This document shows, one piece after another, positions 6,633 through 14,631 of a stretch of 42,946 nucleotides of DNA; positions within the stretch are counted from its first letter, which is position 1, and the number at the start of each line of letters is the position of its first letter. This DNA comes from Bacillota bacterium (GTDB taxonomy: Bacteria > Bacillota > Clostridia > Acetivibrionales > DTU013), in the NCBI GenBank assembly GCA_023439545.1, contig JAEXNT010000004.1, positions 1-42,946 on the forward strand, written 5' to 3'. Below the pieces are notes generated by a model. The model saw nothing but the letters and a program-made list of their open reading frames with translations, was not told the DNA's origin and searched no databases. A program made the translations under genes and the position numbers.

Positions 6633-8786
6633 ATGGCGGATATTACGTCACAATTGATACAGGAATTCAAACTAAAGCCTTTTCAGGTGGAAAATACGAT
6701 ACGGCTCGTGGATGAGGGCTGCACGATTCCTTTCATCGCACGTTACAGGAAGGAACTGACCGGGGAATTGAACGATCAGGTCCTGAGGGAAATGCATGAA
6801 AGGCTCGTTTACCTGAGAAATCTTGAAGAACGCAGGCAGGACGTGTTAAGGCTCATTGACGAGCAGGGCAAGCTCACTCCCGAGCTTTCGAAAGCTCTTG
6901 AAAACTGTAAAAGCATGCAGGAGATAGAGGACATATACAGGCCTTACAAGCCCAAGAGAAGGACGAGGGCGTCCATAGCCCGGGAGAAGGGATTGGAACC
7001 TCTTGCTGAGATTATATCCGGACAGAAAATAATTAGTGGCAGCGTTGAAGAAATGGCTTCGCCTTTCGTGGATGCGGAGAAGGGCGTCAATAATATCGAG
7101 GAAGCTCTTCAGGGCGCCATGGATATAATCGCGGAGGAAATCTCCGACAATGCCGGGACCAGGAAGACGGTAAGGGAACTCTTTTTCAAACACGGCACGC
7201 TTGTTTCGAAGGCCCTGAAGGAAGAAGATTCCGTTTACAGGTTATATTATGATTTCAGGGAACCTGTTGCAAGGATAGCAAAGCACAGGGTACTGGCCGT
7301 CAACAGGGGCGAGAAGGAGGGTTACCTGCAGGCGGGTATAGAGATGCCGAACGAGCTTGTCGTATCGTTCCTTCAGTCCAAATACGCGGCGAAGAAGCGC
7401 TCGATAACTACCGGTTATGTTGAAGCGGCCGCAGAGGATTCGTACAAACGACTTATTGAGCCTTCCATAGAAAACGAAGTGAGGAACGAGCTTACTGAAA
7501 TGGCCGGAGAGCAGGCTATGAAGGTATTTGCCGAGAATCTCAGAAATCTGCTGCTCCAGCCGCCTGTAAAGGGAAGAGTCGTGCTCGGGCTGGACCCGGC
7601 ATACCGGACAGGCTGCAAGATCGCGGTCGTCGACGATACGGGAAGGGTGCTCGCGACAACGGTGATTTACCCCACGCCGCCGCAGAACAAGGTGGAGGAA
7701 GCGGAAAAGGCCATACTGAACCTGATCGACAGGCTGAAGGTCGATATAATTTCGATCGGTAACGGAACCGCATCCAAGGAGTCGGAAATATTTGTGGCGG
7801 AGCTGCTGAAAAAGGCTGCAAGGAAGGTTTACTACATGGTTGTCAGCGAAGCCGGAGCTTCCGTGTACTCGGCGTCAAAACTCGGCGCGGAGGAATTTCC
7901 CGAGTTCGACGTTTCACTAAGGAGCGCCGTTTCAATAGCAAGGAGGCTGCAAGACCCGCTGGCGGAACTGGTAAAGATTGATCCAAAGGCTATAGGCGTA
8001 GGGCAGTATCAGCACGACATGAACCAGAAGCGGCTGGGGGAGACTCTTGGAGGCGTTGTGGAGGATTGCGTCAACAGCGTGGGCGTCGACCTCAATACGG
8101 CCTCGCCCTCGCTGCTTTCATATGTTTCCGGTATCAACGCTTCCGTTGCTAAAAACATAGTGGAATACAGGGAGAGCAACGGGCGTTTCGGCAGCAGAAA
8201 GGAACTCCTGAAGGTTAAGAAGCTGGGGGACAAGGCGTTTGAGCAATGCGCCGGTTTCCTCAGGATACCTGACGGCCGTAACATACTCGACAATACTTCT
8301 GTTCATCCGGAAGCCTACGGCGCCGCTGAAAAACTTCTCGATGCGCTCGGGCACAAGCTGGAAGACGTAAGGAACAGGAAGCTCGGGGATTTGTCGAAGG
8401 AAGTGGAGGAAAAGGGCGCTGAAAGCATAGCAAAGGCCATAGGCGTCGGCGTTCCAACACTCAGGGATATAGTAGGCGAGCTTATTAAGCCCGGCCGCGA
8501 CCCCAGGGATGAGCTGCCGAAGCCTGTTCTACTGACGGACGTACTTGATATTGCAGACCTGAAGCCAGGTATGGTATTGACGGGCACTGTCAGGAACGTA
8601 GCGGATTTTGGTGCATTTGTGGATATAGGTGTACATCAGGACGGACTTGTGCACATATCGGAACTGGCCGATAAATTTGTCAGGAACCCTATGGATGTGG
8701 TGTCAGTGGGTGACATCGTAAAGGTCAGGGTTTTGTCGGTCGACGCCGCTAAAAAGAGAATAAGCCTCAGTATGAAAGGGCTGTAG
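6633..8786 (+). CDS. tex: Tex family RNA-binding transcription accessory protein
   Basis: The 717-aa protein follows the full Tex layout: helical N-terminal region beginning LIQEFKLKPFQVENTIRLVDEG, a YqgF/RNase-H-like domain starting near residue 318 (GLDPAYRTGCKIAVVD), helix-hairpin-helix repeats (VGVDLNTAS... and LKVKKLGDKAFEQCAGFLRI), and a C-terminal S1 RNA-binding domain from about 643 (GMVLTGTVRNVADFGAFVDIG). Tex proteins act in the cytoplasm on nucleic acids and affect transcription. GGGGGAGAA precedes the ATG. Length and domains appear complete. Confidence 0.96.
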   Translation: MADITSQLIQEFKLKPFQVENTIRLVDEGCTIPFIARYRKELTGELNDQVLREMHERLVYLRNLEERRQDVLRLIDEQGKLTPELSKALENCKSMQEIEDIYRPYKPKRRTRASIAREKGLEPLAEIISGQKIISGSVEEMASPFVDAEKGVNNIEEALQGAMDIIAEEISDNAGTRKTVRELFFKHGTLVSKALKEEDSVYRLYYDFREPVARIAKHRVLAVNRGEKEGYLQAGIEMPNELVVSFLQSKYAAKKRSITTGYVEAAAEDSYKRLIEPSIENEVRNELTEMAGEQAMKVFAENLRNLLLQPPVKGRVVLGLDPAYRTGCKIAVVDDTGRVLATTVIYPTPPQNKVEEAEKAILNLIDRLKVDIISIGNGTASKESEIFVAELLKKAARKVYYMVVSEAGASVYSASKLGAEEFPEFDVSLRSAVSIARRLQDPLAELVKIDPKAIGVGQYQHDMNQKRLGETLGGVVEDCVNSVGVDLNTASPSLLSYVSGINASVAKNIVEYRESNGRFGSRKELLKVKKLGDKAFEQCAGFLRIPDGRNILDNTSVHPEAYGAAEKLLDALGHKLEDVRNRKLGDLSKEVEEKGAESIAKAIGVGVPTLRDIVGELIKPGRDPRDELPKPVLLTDVLDIADLKPGMVLTGTVRNVADFGAFVDIGVHQDGLVHISELADKFVRNPMDVVSVGDIVKVRVLSVDAAKKRISLSMKGL

Positions 8787-8800
8787 AAAGAGGGATTATT

Positions 8801-9658
8801 ATGGATTTGATAAGGGATGCGATCCGGGCTGTCGTCAAAAGACCATTCATTCTGGTGTTTGTCAGCGCCTTGATGCTGGCTGCAGCTATATTTAACGTAA
8901 TTATTCCGGTGATGGCCATGATTGTAGGTATCATAAAGATGACAGGGGGAGGTTTCTTCGACAGTATCCTGTCTGTAATACAGGTGCTCATAGACCCGTC
9001 GAGCCTGATCACCATTCTGATAACGCTTGCAGTGCTGGCTTTACTGCTGTCTGCCGCGGCAGGCCTGCTGCTTCCGGGGTATATCCTGATAGTAAATGAC
9101 GGACTTAATAAAGGCAGGAAAATAGAAGGATTGGTAGCGGAGGGAATACGGAACAGCTTTCTGAAATTTTTCGTAATGACGCTGAAAACCACTTTGATCA
9201 CTGCAGTATTCGCTATTTTCCTTCTCATATCGGCAGTTCCCGCGATCATAGTTTCCAAGGCTGCTTTCGGCACAAAGCCTGATCTGATGCTTGCCGCGGT
9301 GTTTATAGATATCGTGACTGTATGCGTGTTCTTCCTGAGTCTTTCCTTTTTCAGAATATATATTTCGATGTGGTATGCAGCGGCGGCATTCAATGAGGAG
9401 AAGCCCTTCAAAACGGGTAAGGCGGCCGGAGACCGCTGCTTCTGGAGCGTGGCTATGGGCTATCTCTGTTTTGACATAGTATTTTCCGCAGTCATCTTCC
9501 TGATTTATCAGAGCGGCAGCCAGTTATTCCGTTACGGCGCCGGCTGGGTATTCGCGAGCCTGTTTTTTGCGGTGCTCGCCGTATTTATTTTACGTTCCTA
9601 CAGAAACAGTTTTATCGAAGAAAACCGCGGAGAGGATATTGAGGACGGCCTTGAATAA
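8801..9658 (+). CDS. Integral membrane protein, about six membrane segments, unknown
   Basis: The 285-aa product has hydrophobic segments at roughly residues 17-45, 66-100, 124-150, 162-190, 212-236 and 243-265, with a Lys/Arg-rich loop at 104-115. It ends in a short acidic cytoplasmic tail. The pattern resembles clostridial DUF-type membrane proteins related to the membrane part of glycerophosphodiester phosphodiesterases, but I cannot assign it. AGAGGG precedes the start, 14 bp after tex, so it is probably cotranscribed with tex. It converges with sleB, leaving only 2 bp between the stops. Confidence 0.75.
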   Translation: MDLIRDAIRAVVKRPFILVFVSALMLAAAIFNVIIPVMAMIVGIIKMTGGGFFDSILSVIQVLIDPSSLITILITLAVLALLLSAAAGLLLPGYILIVNDGLNKGRKIEGLVAEGIRNSFLKFFVMTLKTTLITAVFAIFLLISAVPAIIVSKAAFGTKPDLMLAAVFIDIVTVCVFFLSLSFFRIYISMWYAAAAFNEEKPFKTGKAAGDRCFWSVAMGYLCFDIVFSAVIFLIYQSGSQLFRYGAGWVFASLFFAVLAVFILRSYRNSFIEENRGEDIEDGLE

Positions 9659-9660
9659 CC

Positions 9661-10356
9661 CTACTTGGCGAAGTTATGGCGCCCTATCACTACGATTATC
9701 TGCCTGGACCAGATCCATGAGCTGGTTGCAGTATGAGGATTGTAATAATAAACGCAGCCGTACGTAGGATCCCAGCCGTTGAGGGCATCTCTTGCGGCGT
9801 TGATTGCAGTCTTGTCCGGGTCGAGGTTGATCTGTCCGTCGTCGACGGCGTCGAATGCACCCGGCTGGTATATAACGCCTGCCAACGTACCCGGGAAACG
9901 GGAATCCCTGGTCCTGTTCATTATTACGGCGCCTACAGCCACCTGCCCCTCATAAGGCTCGCCGCGCGCCTCTCCGTAAATGATATGCGCCAGAAGGTTA
10001 AGATCGCCCGAACCCGAGCTTGTCCCAGTTGTTGTCGCCGTATAGCCCTGTGAAGGCAGACCCAGTGCCGAAAGTGTTTCGGGGCCTGCGATACCGTCTA
10101 CCGCAAGGCCGTTTTTCGCCTGAAAGCTTTTTACGGCGCTGTATGTCAGGTACCCGTAATCACCATCTACACTGCCCGTATAATAACCCCAGTTTGAAAG
10201 GCGTGTCTGGATCTTTGTTACCTCACTGCCCGTCGAACCGTACTGGGACAGCGTTGCTTCAGCTTTTTGATGCATGTCTGACATTTGATAATGAAAGAGC
10301 AGGGCCAGCTCGGTTGTAATAGTTATTAGGAGCAATAATGCGGTTTTTCTTTGCAT
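9661..10356 (-). CDS. sleB: Spore cortex-lytic enzyme SleB
   Basis: SleB degrades spore cortex peptidoglycan (muramic-delta-lactam) during germination. The 231-aa protein has an N-terminal hydrophobic export segment (5-21), a PG_binding_1 domain (about 42-98; LSNWGYYTG...VDGIAGPET) and a Hydrolase_2 domain from about 118. The latter carries the YGEARGEPYEGQVAVGAV block with the expected catalytic Glu (129) and PTYGCVYYYNP. The family's usual partner ypeB is not adjacent. AAAGGA lies before the start. Upstream on the same strand are five small genes that may be spore related. Confidence 0.93.
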   Translation of the reverse strand: MQRKTALLLLITITTELALLFHYQMSDMHQKAEATLSQYGSTGSEVTKIQTRLSNWGYYTGSVDGDYGYLTYSAVKSFQAKNGLAVDGIAGPETLSALGLPSQGYTATTTGTSSGSGDLNLLAHIIYGEARGEPYEGQVAVGAVIMNRTRDSRFPGTLAGVIYQPGAFDAVDDGQINLDPDKTAINAARDALNGWDPTYGCVYYYNPHTATSSWIWSRQIIVVIGRHNFAK

Positions 10357-10421
10357 CGCATATCCTTTCTTCTTTTGTAATAAACTACCCTGCCTATTTT
10401 TTGTATTTGGTTTAAATTTAT

Positions 10422-10751
10422 TCAGAAAAGCAATATGTAGAAGAGTATGATTAGCAGCAGATCATCATCGATGGCTTCATCGAGCATAAGGACGATCAGT
10501 CCGACCAGGATGAGTTCTTCGATCTTAACGTGCTTTTGGATATACCGTATGACATCGTAGAGAGGAGAAAGCTTCTTCCTTTCGCCTGTAAATTCAGAAA
10601 GAGCCTCTTTTTCATTGGGAAGGGGTATGCCGAAAAATTCCTTTTCACTATGGTGAGAAGAAACGGCAGTGCCGATGGGATAAAAGGGATTCGGCACATA
10701 GAAGGGGGACAGATATTTTTTAGAATTCTGTACGGGCCTTTTATAAGGCAT
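10422..10751 (-). CDS. Small protein with C-terminal hydrophobic hairpin, unknown (spore-linked?)
   Basis: The 109-aa product has a basic, Pro/Tyr-rich N-terminal half and a C-terminal pair of hydrophobic runs (ELILVGLIVLML and LLLIILFYILLF) separated by DEAIDDD. AGGAGG lies 10 nt before ATG 10751; a GTG three codons upstream is too close to it. It sits between sleB and the 131-aa gene in a leftward run. Very hydrophobic short tails split by acidic residues recur in two other genes of this run. I do not recognise a named family. Confidence 0.6.
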   Translation of the reverse strand: MPYKRPVQNSKKYLSPFYVPNPFYPIGTAVSSHHSEKEFFGIPLPNEKEALSEFTGERKKLSPLYDVIRYIQKHVKIEELILVGLIVLMLDEAIDDDLLLIILFYILLF

Positions 10752-10765
10752 CAGGTTCACCCCTC

Positions 10766-11161
10766 CTATTTCTCGCGATCATTGAGCATCCTGCTGAATC
10801 CGGCTATCTGCAGCAGCTGTATGCAGTTACCTATTTTTTTCTGCCTGCGGTTGTTCATAAAAGGCTTAATCGCCATAAGCAGATTGATCCTGGGATCGAT
10901 CGAGGAATTGAACCGGTCGTTCGAATGCTTCGCCGTATCGGGCACTTCCTGGCTGAGAGCAGGCGTTTCTGCCGCCTGCCTGTTCTCGTCAAGTTTGGCT
11001 TCGCTGCCGGTTTCAGCCCGGACCGGCTGAGAATTCCCGTCTTCCTTTTTCCCCAGAGAATTTGCCAATATGGAGACAAGCTCCTTCACATTGTCGGGCA
11101 CTTCATCCTGACCCAGCATTTGCGCTATCTGCTGAATTTTTCTGCCAAGATCGTCACTCAT
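10766..11161 (-). CDS. Unknown soluble protein, 131 aa
   Basis: The product starts MSDDLGRKIQQIAQMLGQ. It has a Ser/Ala/Glu-rich middle (about 40-80) and a basic C-terminal part (DPRINLLMAIKPFMNNRRQK) that looks like a conserved helix. No signal or membrane segment is visible. GGAGGG with 7-nt spacing precedes the start. The N-terminus resembles that of the next upstream product (KKIAEMLGRMDD), which hints at a shared short domain. The stop is 14 bp from the start of the downstream gene, indicating an operon. Confidence 0.6.
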   Translation of the reverse strand: MSDDLGRKIQQIAQMLGQDEVPDNVKELVSILANSLGKKEDGNSQPVRAETGSEAKLDENRQAAETPALSQEVPDTAKHSNDRFNSSIDPRINLLMAIKPFMNNRRQKKIGNCIQLLQIAGFSRMLNDREK

Positions 11162-11205
11162 AGAAAATCCCTCCGAACCCGGGCATTAATAAATATATTC
11201 ATTTT

Positions 11206-11523
11206 TTATCCAATAATGTCTTTAATTTTGTTCAATATCTCCGGACCTTTGTCCCCGAGCATTTTCTGAACGGCTTCCATGTCGACGCTGTCCATTTTCT
11301 GCTTCAGGTCCGACTTATTCAGGTTCAGCTCCTTCAGCTTTTCGTCGTCAAGCTCGTTCAGCTTCGACAACAATTCACTTTTGTCCACCTTACCGAGCTT
11401 TTTGGCAAGTTCCTCCTTGTCGCTGTTTTTCAGCATATCGACGGCTGCGTTGATTTTGGCCTGTAATACTTTGTCGTCCATTCTGCCGAGCATTTCGGCA
11501 ATTTTTTTAAAACCGTTTGACAT
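11206..11523 (-). CDS. Unknown charged helical protein, 105 aa
   Basis: The product is almost wholly made of Lys/Glu/Asp/Leu heptad-like helices (repeated KxELLxKLxELD patterns) and should be a soluble coiled-coil or helical bundle. It begins MSNGFKKIAEMLGRMDD, similar to the start of the neighbouring 131-aa protein. GGAGGT with 9-nt spacing precedes the start. No Cys, signal or membrane segment is present. The function is unknown; the position in a leftward run ending in sleB suggests a spore-related role, which is inference. Confidence 0.62.
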   Translation of the reverse strand: MSNGFKKIAEMLGRMDDKVLQAKINAAVDMLKNSDKEELAKKLGKVDKSELLSKLNELDDEKLKELNLNKSDLKQKMDSVDMEAVQKMLGDKGPEILNKIKDIIG

Positions 11524-11580
11524 TTTTTAATTACCTCCGGAATCTTATTCAGGTTTGGATAAGTCTATTTTGACATTGCT

Positions 11581-11796
11581 TTATTCCGCTGCATCCCCGT
11601 TTCTGTATAAACCTACAAACAGAAACAGGAATATTGCAATCACTACCAGAGGCAATATGCCCAGGCTGTCAGCGGAATCTGAATCTATGCCCGATATAAT
11701 AATGATGATAAAGATGACGGCAAATATAAGGACCTCATCAAGACCTTCATCGAACATCCTTCTCAATGTGTCCGGCAAATGTTCAAAAATAGCCAT
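11581..11796 (-). CDS. Small two-segment membrane protein, 71 aa, unknown
   Basis: After an amphipathic start (MAIFEHLPDTLRRMFDEGLDE) come two very hydrophobic runs (VLIFAVIFIIIII and LGILPLVVIAIFLFLFVGLY) separated by a short Asp/Ser segment (SGIDSDSADS). This hydrophobic-acidic-hydrophobic plan matches the C-terminus of the 109-aa protein of the same run. GGGGG precedes the start with about 7-nt spacing. I do not recognise a family. Confidence 0.58.
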   Translation of the reverse strand: MAIFEHLPDTLRRMFDEGLDEVLIFAVIFIIIIISGIDSDSADSLGILPLVVIAIFLFLFVGLYRNGDAAE

Positions 11797-11893
11797 TCGG
11801 CTGCCCCCGACGATATGAATAACAGTATATTTTATGAGAGTTACCCCAAAAACGTTACAACATTAAATGTTTTTATTTAAAAACGCAATGCTG

Positions 11894-11918
11894 AAAAGGG
11901 GACATGGAATGCCCCCTT
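11894..11918 (-). terminator. Intrinsic terminator after the 63-aa gene
   Basis: On the minus strand AAGGGGGCAT and ATGTCCCCTT form a stem with a 3-nt loop, followed by TTTT. It separates the 63-aa gene from the rest of the leftward run. Confidence 0.75.
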
Positions 11919-11958
11919 CGAAAACCTGCGCATTTTTGGACGCGCGTATGAGACCGGG

Positions 11959-12150
11959 TTAATAAAACAACTCAAGGAACACAAGAATAAAGAACAATAT
12001 CGTACAATCGTTATTGCATGTATTGATCCCCCGACTTCCGGTCCTTAATATCCCGATCGCACTGTTGTCCCAAAAAAGAAGCAGGAACACCAGTATGAAA
12101 AAGAGAAGCGTGCAATCGTTCGATCTTCCCAAGAACTCGTTATCCGACAT
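11959..12150 (-). CDS. Very hydrophobic 63-aa protein with internal duplication, probably spore related
   Basis: The product contains the same block twice: NDCTLLFFILVFLLLFW near residues 11-27 and NDCTILFFILVFLELFY at the C-terminus, joined by a short Ser/Gly/Asn linker. Each block is one hydrophobic segment led by a Cys. GGAGGT stands 8-9 nt before the ATG. Short proteins of this style (compare the YjcZ-type sporulation proteins) are common in spore formers, but membership is inference. It has its own terminator and is the most upstream gene of the leftward run. Confidence 0.6.
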   Translation of the reverse strand: MSDNEFLGRSNDCTLLFFILVFLLLFWDNSAIGILRTGSRGINTCNNDCTILFFILVFLELFY

Positions 12151-12371
12151 GTTAACTCACCTCCGAGGAACAGTACAGGAATCTTCATTGACATAATATG
12201 CCGGGCGAAGGTATAGTGTTACTAAGGATCGGCTAAAATATTAAATTCCGATACTTTAAATGATTCCTGAATGTGTTAATTTCTGCCCGTTTGTTGGTAT
12301 AAATAAATAAACTGATTAGCCTCGTGGAAAAAACGTATACTATTGTTAATTTAAAAGGAAGGTTTTTAGTC

Positions 12372-13244
12372 ATGTACGATGTGATCATAATAGGCAAAGG
12401 GCCGGCAGGCATGTCGGCGGCTCTGTATACCGTAAGAGCCAATCTGGCCACCTTGATAATAGGAAGGAACGACAGCAGGCTGCTGAAAGCTGACAAGATC
12501 GACAATTACTTCGGTTTTGCCGAAACGATAAGCGGGAAACAGCTGCTGGAGTCTGGAGAACAGCAGGTTAAAAGGCTTGGCGCCGGGATTATTGAAGACG
12601 AAGTGATATCCGTCGAAAAGGAAGATTACTTCAAGGTCATGACTGCATCGGGAGTATTCGAGTCCAAAGCCTTGCTTCTGGCTACAGGCCAGGTCAGCAA
12701 GGTGATCAGGATAGAGAACCTGGTTAAATTCGAGGGAAAGGGCGTAAGCTACTGTTCCACCTGCGACGGATTCTTTTACAACAACCTCAAGGTAGGCGTC
12801 CTCGGCAACAAGGATTACGCTGTCCATGAGGCTGTCGAACTGCTTACCTATACAAAGAACATAACGATATATACGAACGGGAAGAACCTTGAGCTGAGCA
12901 GCAGGTATGAAGGAGATGCGGGACAGTTCAGGGTGGAAACGCGGCAGCTCTCGAAGCTGGACGGAACTGATTTTCTGCAGCGTATCCACTTCTCGGACGG
13001 CACAAGCGAAGAACTGGACGGCCTGTTCGTCGCTTATGAAAGCGCCTCCAGCACCGATTTCGCGCGAAAAATGGGGATCGTGACGGACGGCAATACGATA
13101 GTGACTGACGGAAACCAGCAGACGAATCTTGAAGGGCTATTTGCGGCGGGAGATTGCGCGAGCAGCTTCAGGCAGATATCGATAGCGGTCGGGCAGGGCG
13201 CTGCAGCCGGAAAAGCGATTGCGGATTACGTCAAGAGCCTGTAG
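12372..13244 (+). CDS. Thioredoxin-reductase-like flavoprotein with degenerate NADPH site
   Basis: The 290-aa protein has the thioredoxin reductase layout: FAD motif GKGPAG (8-13), the redox-active CSTC pair (Cys128/Cys131, normally CATC) and the FAD-binding FAAGDCASSFRQ near the C-terminus. In the NAD(P) domain the usual GxGxxA becomes LGNKDYA (144-150), and the HRRxxxR phosphate-binding motif is absent (YTNGKN instead). Clostridial ferredoxin-dependent flavin thioredoxin reductases (FFTR) also lack these NADPH motifs, so reduced ferredoxin may be the donor. The start at 12372 has AGGAAGG. No thioredoxin gene is adjacent. Confidence 0.87.
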   Translation: MYDVIIIGKGPAGMSAALYTVRANLATLIIGRNDSRLLKADKIDNYFGFAETISGKQLLESGEQQVKRLGAGIIEDEVISVEKEDYFKVMTASGVFESKALLLATGQVSKVIRIENLVKFEGKGVSYCSTCDGFFYNNLKVGVLGNKDYAVHEAVELLTYTKNITIYTNGKNLELSSRYEGDAGQFRVETRQLSKLDGTDFLQRIHFSDGTSEELDGLFVAYESASSTDFARKMGIVTDGNTIVTDGNQQTNLEGLFAAGDCASSFRQISIAVGQGAAAGKAIADYVKSL

Positions 13245-13292
13245 GGGAGCGGCTTCTACTGCAGGCAGTCTGATAAAGCCGCCGCGCAGGCA

Positions 13293-13323
13293 GATACGAC
13301 GTCGTGATAGCTGTCGTCGTATC
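13293..13323. repeat. Hairpin downstream of the thioredoxin-reductase-like gene
   Basis: GATACGACG (13293-13301) pairs with CGTCGTATC (13315-13323) around a 13-nt loop; no T run follows. Just before it, AGCCGCCGCGCAGGCAG (13277-13293) resembles the end of the foldback element at 13371, so this may be a decayed or partial element. Confidence 0.5.
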
Positions 13324-13370
13324 ACCGTAAAAGCGCACCGGACGATAGAGACCGTCGTACGAGCTATTCT

Positions 13371-13553
13371 AGCTGCCGCGCAGGCTGTTTTCTATTGCGG
13401 AGTTTTGTTCAAAGAGCATATAGATTCAGCCCAGCGGCAAATCAAACTCGCTCGCTGACGCTTCGCTCAAACAGTGATTTGCCCTTAACCATGCTTCATC
13501 AATATGCCCTAATTCTCAAAACTCATGCAATATCAAACAGCCGGCGCGGCAGT
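13371..13553. repeat. Foldback (MITE-like) element, left copy
   Basis: The 183-bp unit starts CTGCCGCGCAGGCTG and ends in the near reverse complement CAGCCGGCGCGGCAG. The two halves match each other in inverted orientation (GAGTTTTG, GCATAT, GGCAAATCA blocks), so it can fold into a long hairpin. A second copy in reverse orientation lies at 15548-15743; the pair shares a 35-nt identical stretch and is otherwise roughly 85% identical by eye. It supplies the last codons and stop of the flavoprotein gene. No transposase and no clear target duplication is seen. Confidence 0.75.
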
Positions 13554-14198
13554 TGCTTCAATAACCTTATTTACTAATGGATCCAGCCTATTTTCAATGT
13601 CATTCCAATCATATTCCTGTATGGGGAATATGGAGTCGCCGATTTTTTTGACTGCTTTAACCGGAAAAGTTACTCCTCTCGGCTGGTCTGAGTCGATACC
13701 GATAATATTCATTTCTACAGGGTACGACAAAGCATTCCAAATAGAATCTATAACAGGTTCTTTGTAATATCTGTGCACTTCTTCCGTACCTCCGCCATGA
13801 CCGATAATTCCGACAGGTTTCCCGAATAACGGGGAACGGTATGATTCATCGTTAAACCGTTTTAAGAACGCCAACTGCTCGACCTTTTCAAGAAGAATCG
13901 CCAGTTTTGAGGGTATTGGAGCATAGTGAGCCGATATAATAAATAATGCGTCTGCCATGCATAGGATATCATATAAATTATTAAACTCACTGTCGTTAGA
14001 ACATTTGTCATAATTGAAACATCTTCCGCAGCCAATGCACGGTTTAAGTTCAAAATTTACAAGGGAAACTATTTCAACATGCAATCCGGCGGGGAATTTT
14101 CTCTTTATCATCTCTTTTATTAGTTTGCACACTTTAAGTGAAGTGCTGCTCTCCCTGGCATGTTTTATATTTGATGAAGATATACAAACAATCTGCAT
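13533..14198 (-). CDS. Flavodoxin-family NAD(P)H:FMN oxidoreductase-like protein with Cys cluster
   Basis: The 221-aa protein has a flavodoxin-like fold: QIVCISSSN opening strand and phosphate-binding loop, the FIISAHYAPIPSKLAILLEKV block near the flavin, and GKPVGIIGHGGG. Cys54, Cys57, Cys60 and Cys66 (PCIGCGRC...KC) resemble the iron-sulfur flavoprotein type of NADPH-dependent FMN reductases. It could bind FMN plus an Fe-S cluster or a zinc. The last six or so residues and the stop are encoded by the left foldback element. The ribosome binding site is weak. The promoter carries a LexA-like palindrome. It is transcribed against the toxin-antitoxin operon. Confidence 0.82.
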   Translation of the reverse strand: MQIVCISSSNIKHARESSTSLKVCKLIKEMIKRKFPAGLHVEIVSLVNFELKPCIGCGRCFNYDKCSNDSEFNNLYDILCMADALFIISAHYAPIPSKLAILLEKVEQLAFLKRFNDESYRSPLFGKPVGIIGHGGGTEEVHRYYKEPVIDSIWNALSYPVEMNIIGIDSDQPRGVTFPVKAVKKIGDSIFPIQEYDWNDIENRLDPLVNKVIEATAAPAV

Positions 14199-14235
14199 AG
14201 CGGCAAGACCGACCTTTCATTTTTTTGTTATCCAG

Positions 14236-14264
14236 ATTATACCATAGAGCGAACATATGTTCAA
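14236..14264 (-). promoter_or_regulatory. Promoter of the flavoprotein gene
   Basis: On the minus strand TTGAAC (14264-14259) and TATAAT (14241-14236) are separated by exactly 17 nt. The -35 box is part of the palindrome GAACATATGTTC. Confidence 0.75.
14250..14263. promoter_or_regulatory. LexA-like (SOS box) palindrome
   Basis: CGAACATATGTTCA has a perfect GAAC-N4-GTTC core, the form recognised by LexA/DinR in Bacillus and many Clostridia (CGAACN4GTTCG). It overlaps the -35 box and spacer of the flavoprotein promoter, so binding would repress. Other dyad-binding regulators cannot be excluded. Confidence 0.6.
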
Positions 14265-14399
14265 ATAGTTTAAAATCCAAGGACTTTTTTCTTTGCCCTT
14301 TTTTCCTCGAAGGTTCCGTTCGTAAAATCCTACAAGGTGTTTCTTCAGTTTTCTGAATCTTGCAATATGGAGGATTGACTTGCAAATAATCACTTTAAA

Positions 14400-14525
14400 C
14401 TATGTTTTATCGGTGTCACCTAACCAAACAGGTACTTTTAATGTAATTCCATAAAAAATACTAAATAGAAGTCCGGCTATAGATAGATAAAATAAGAGTT
14501 TGTTTTCTTCCCTAAACTTTTTCAT
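14400..14525 (-). CDS. Possible 41-aa single-segment membrane peptide
   Basis: An ATG 11-12 nt after AGGAG opens a 41-codon frame: a charged start (MKKFREENK), one hydrophobic segment (LLFYLSIAGLLFSIFYGI), then a short polar tail ending at TAG. It may be a real small membrane protein or the stump of a truncated gene. Its composition matches the AT-rich island. No family is recognised. Confidence 0.4.
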   Translation of the reverse strand: MKKFREENKLLFYLSIAGLLFSIFYGITLKVPVWLGDTDKT

Positions 14526-14631
14526 TATCTTTTTACTCCTGTTATTTAAATATTTTCTTATATTTAATAGATAATTCTACTAGAAGAGGTATTTTCCTTT
14601 AAACACAAAAGGTTTAATTACTCGAATTGCC

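Noticed and set aside
10390..10424. TGAATA on the minus strand as a sigma-G -35 for sleB
   Set aside because: The -10 region at the required distance matches CATnnTA poorly, so no promoter is claimed.
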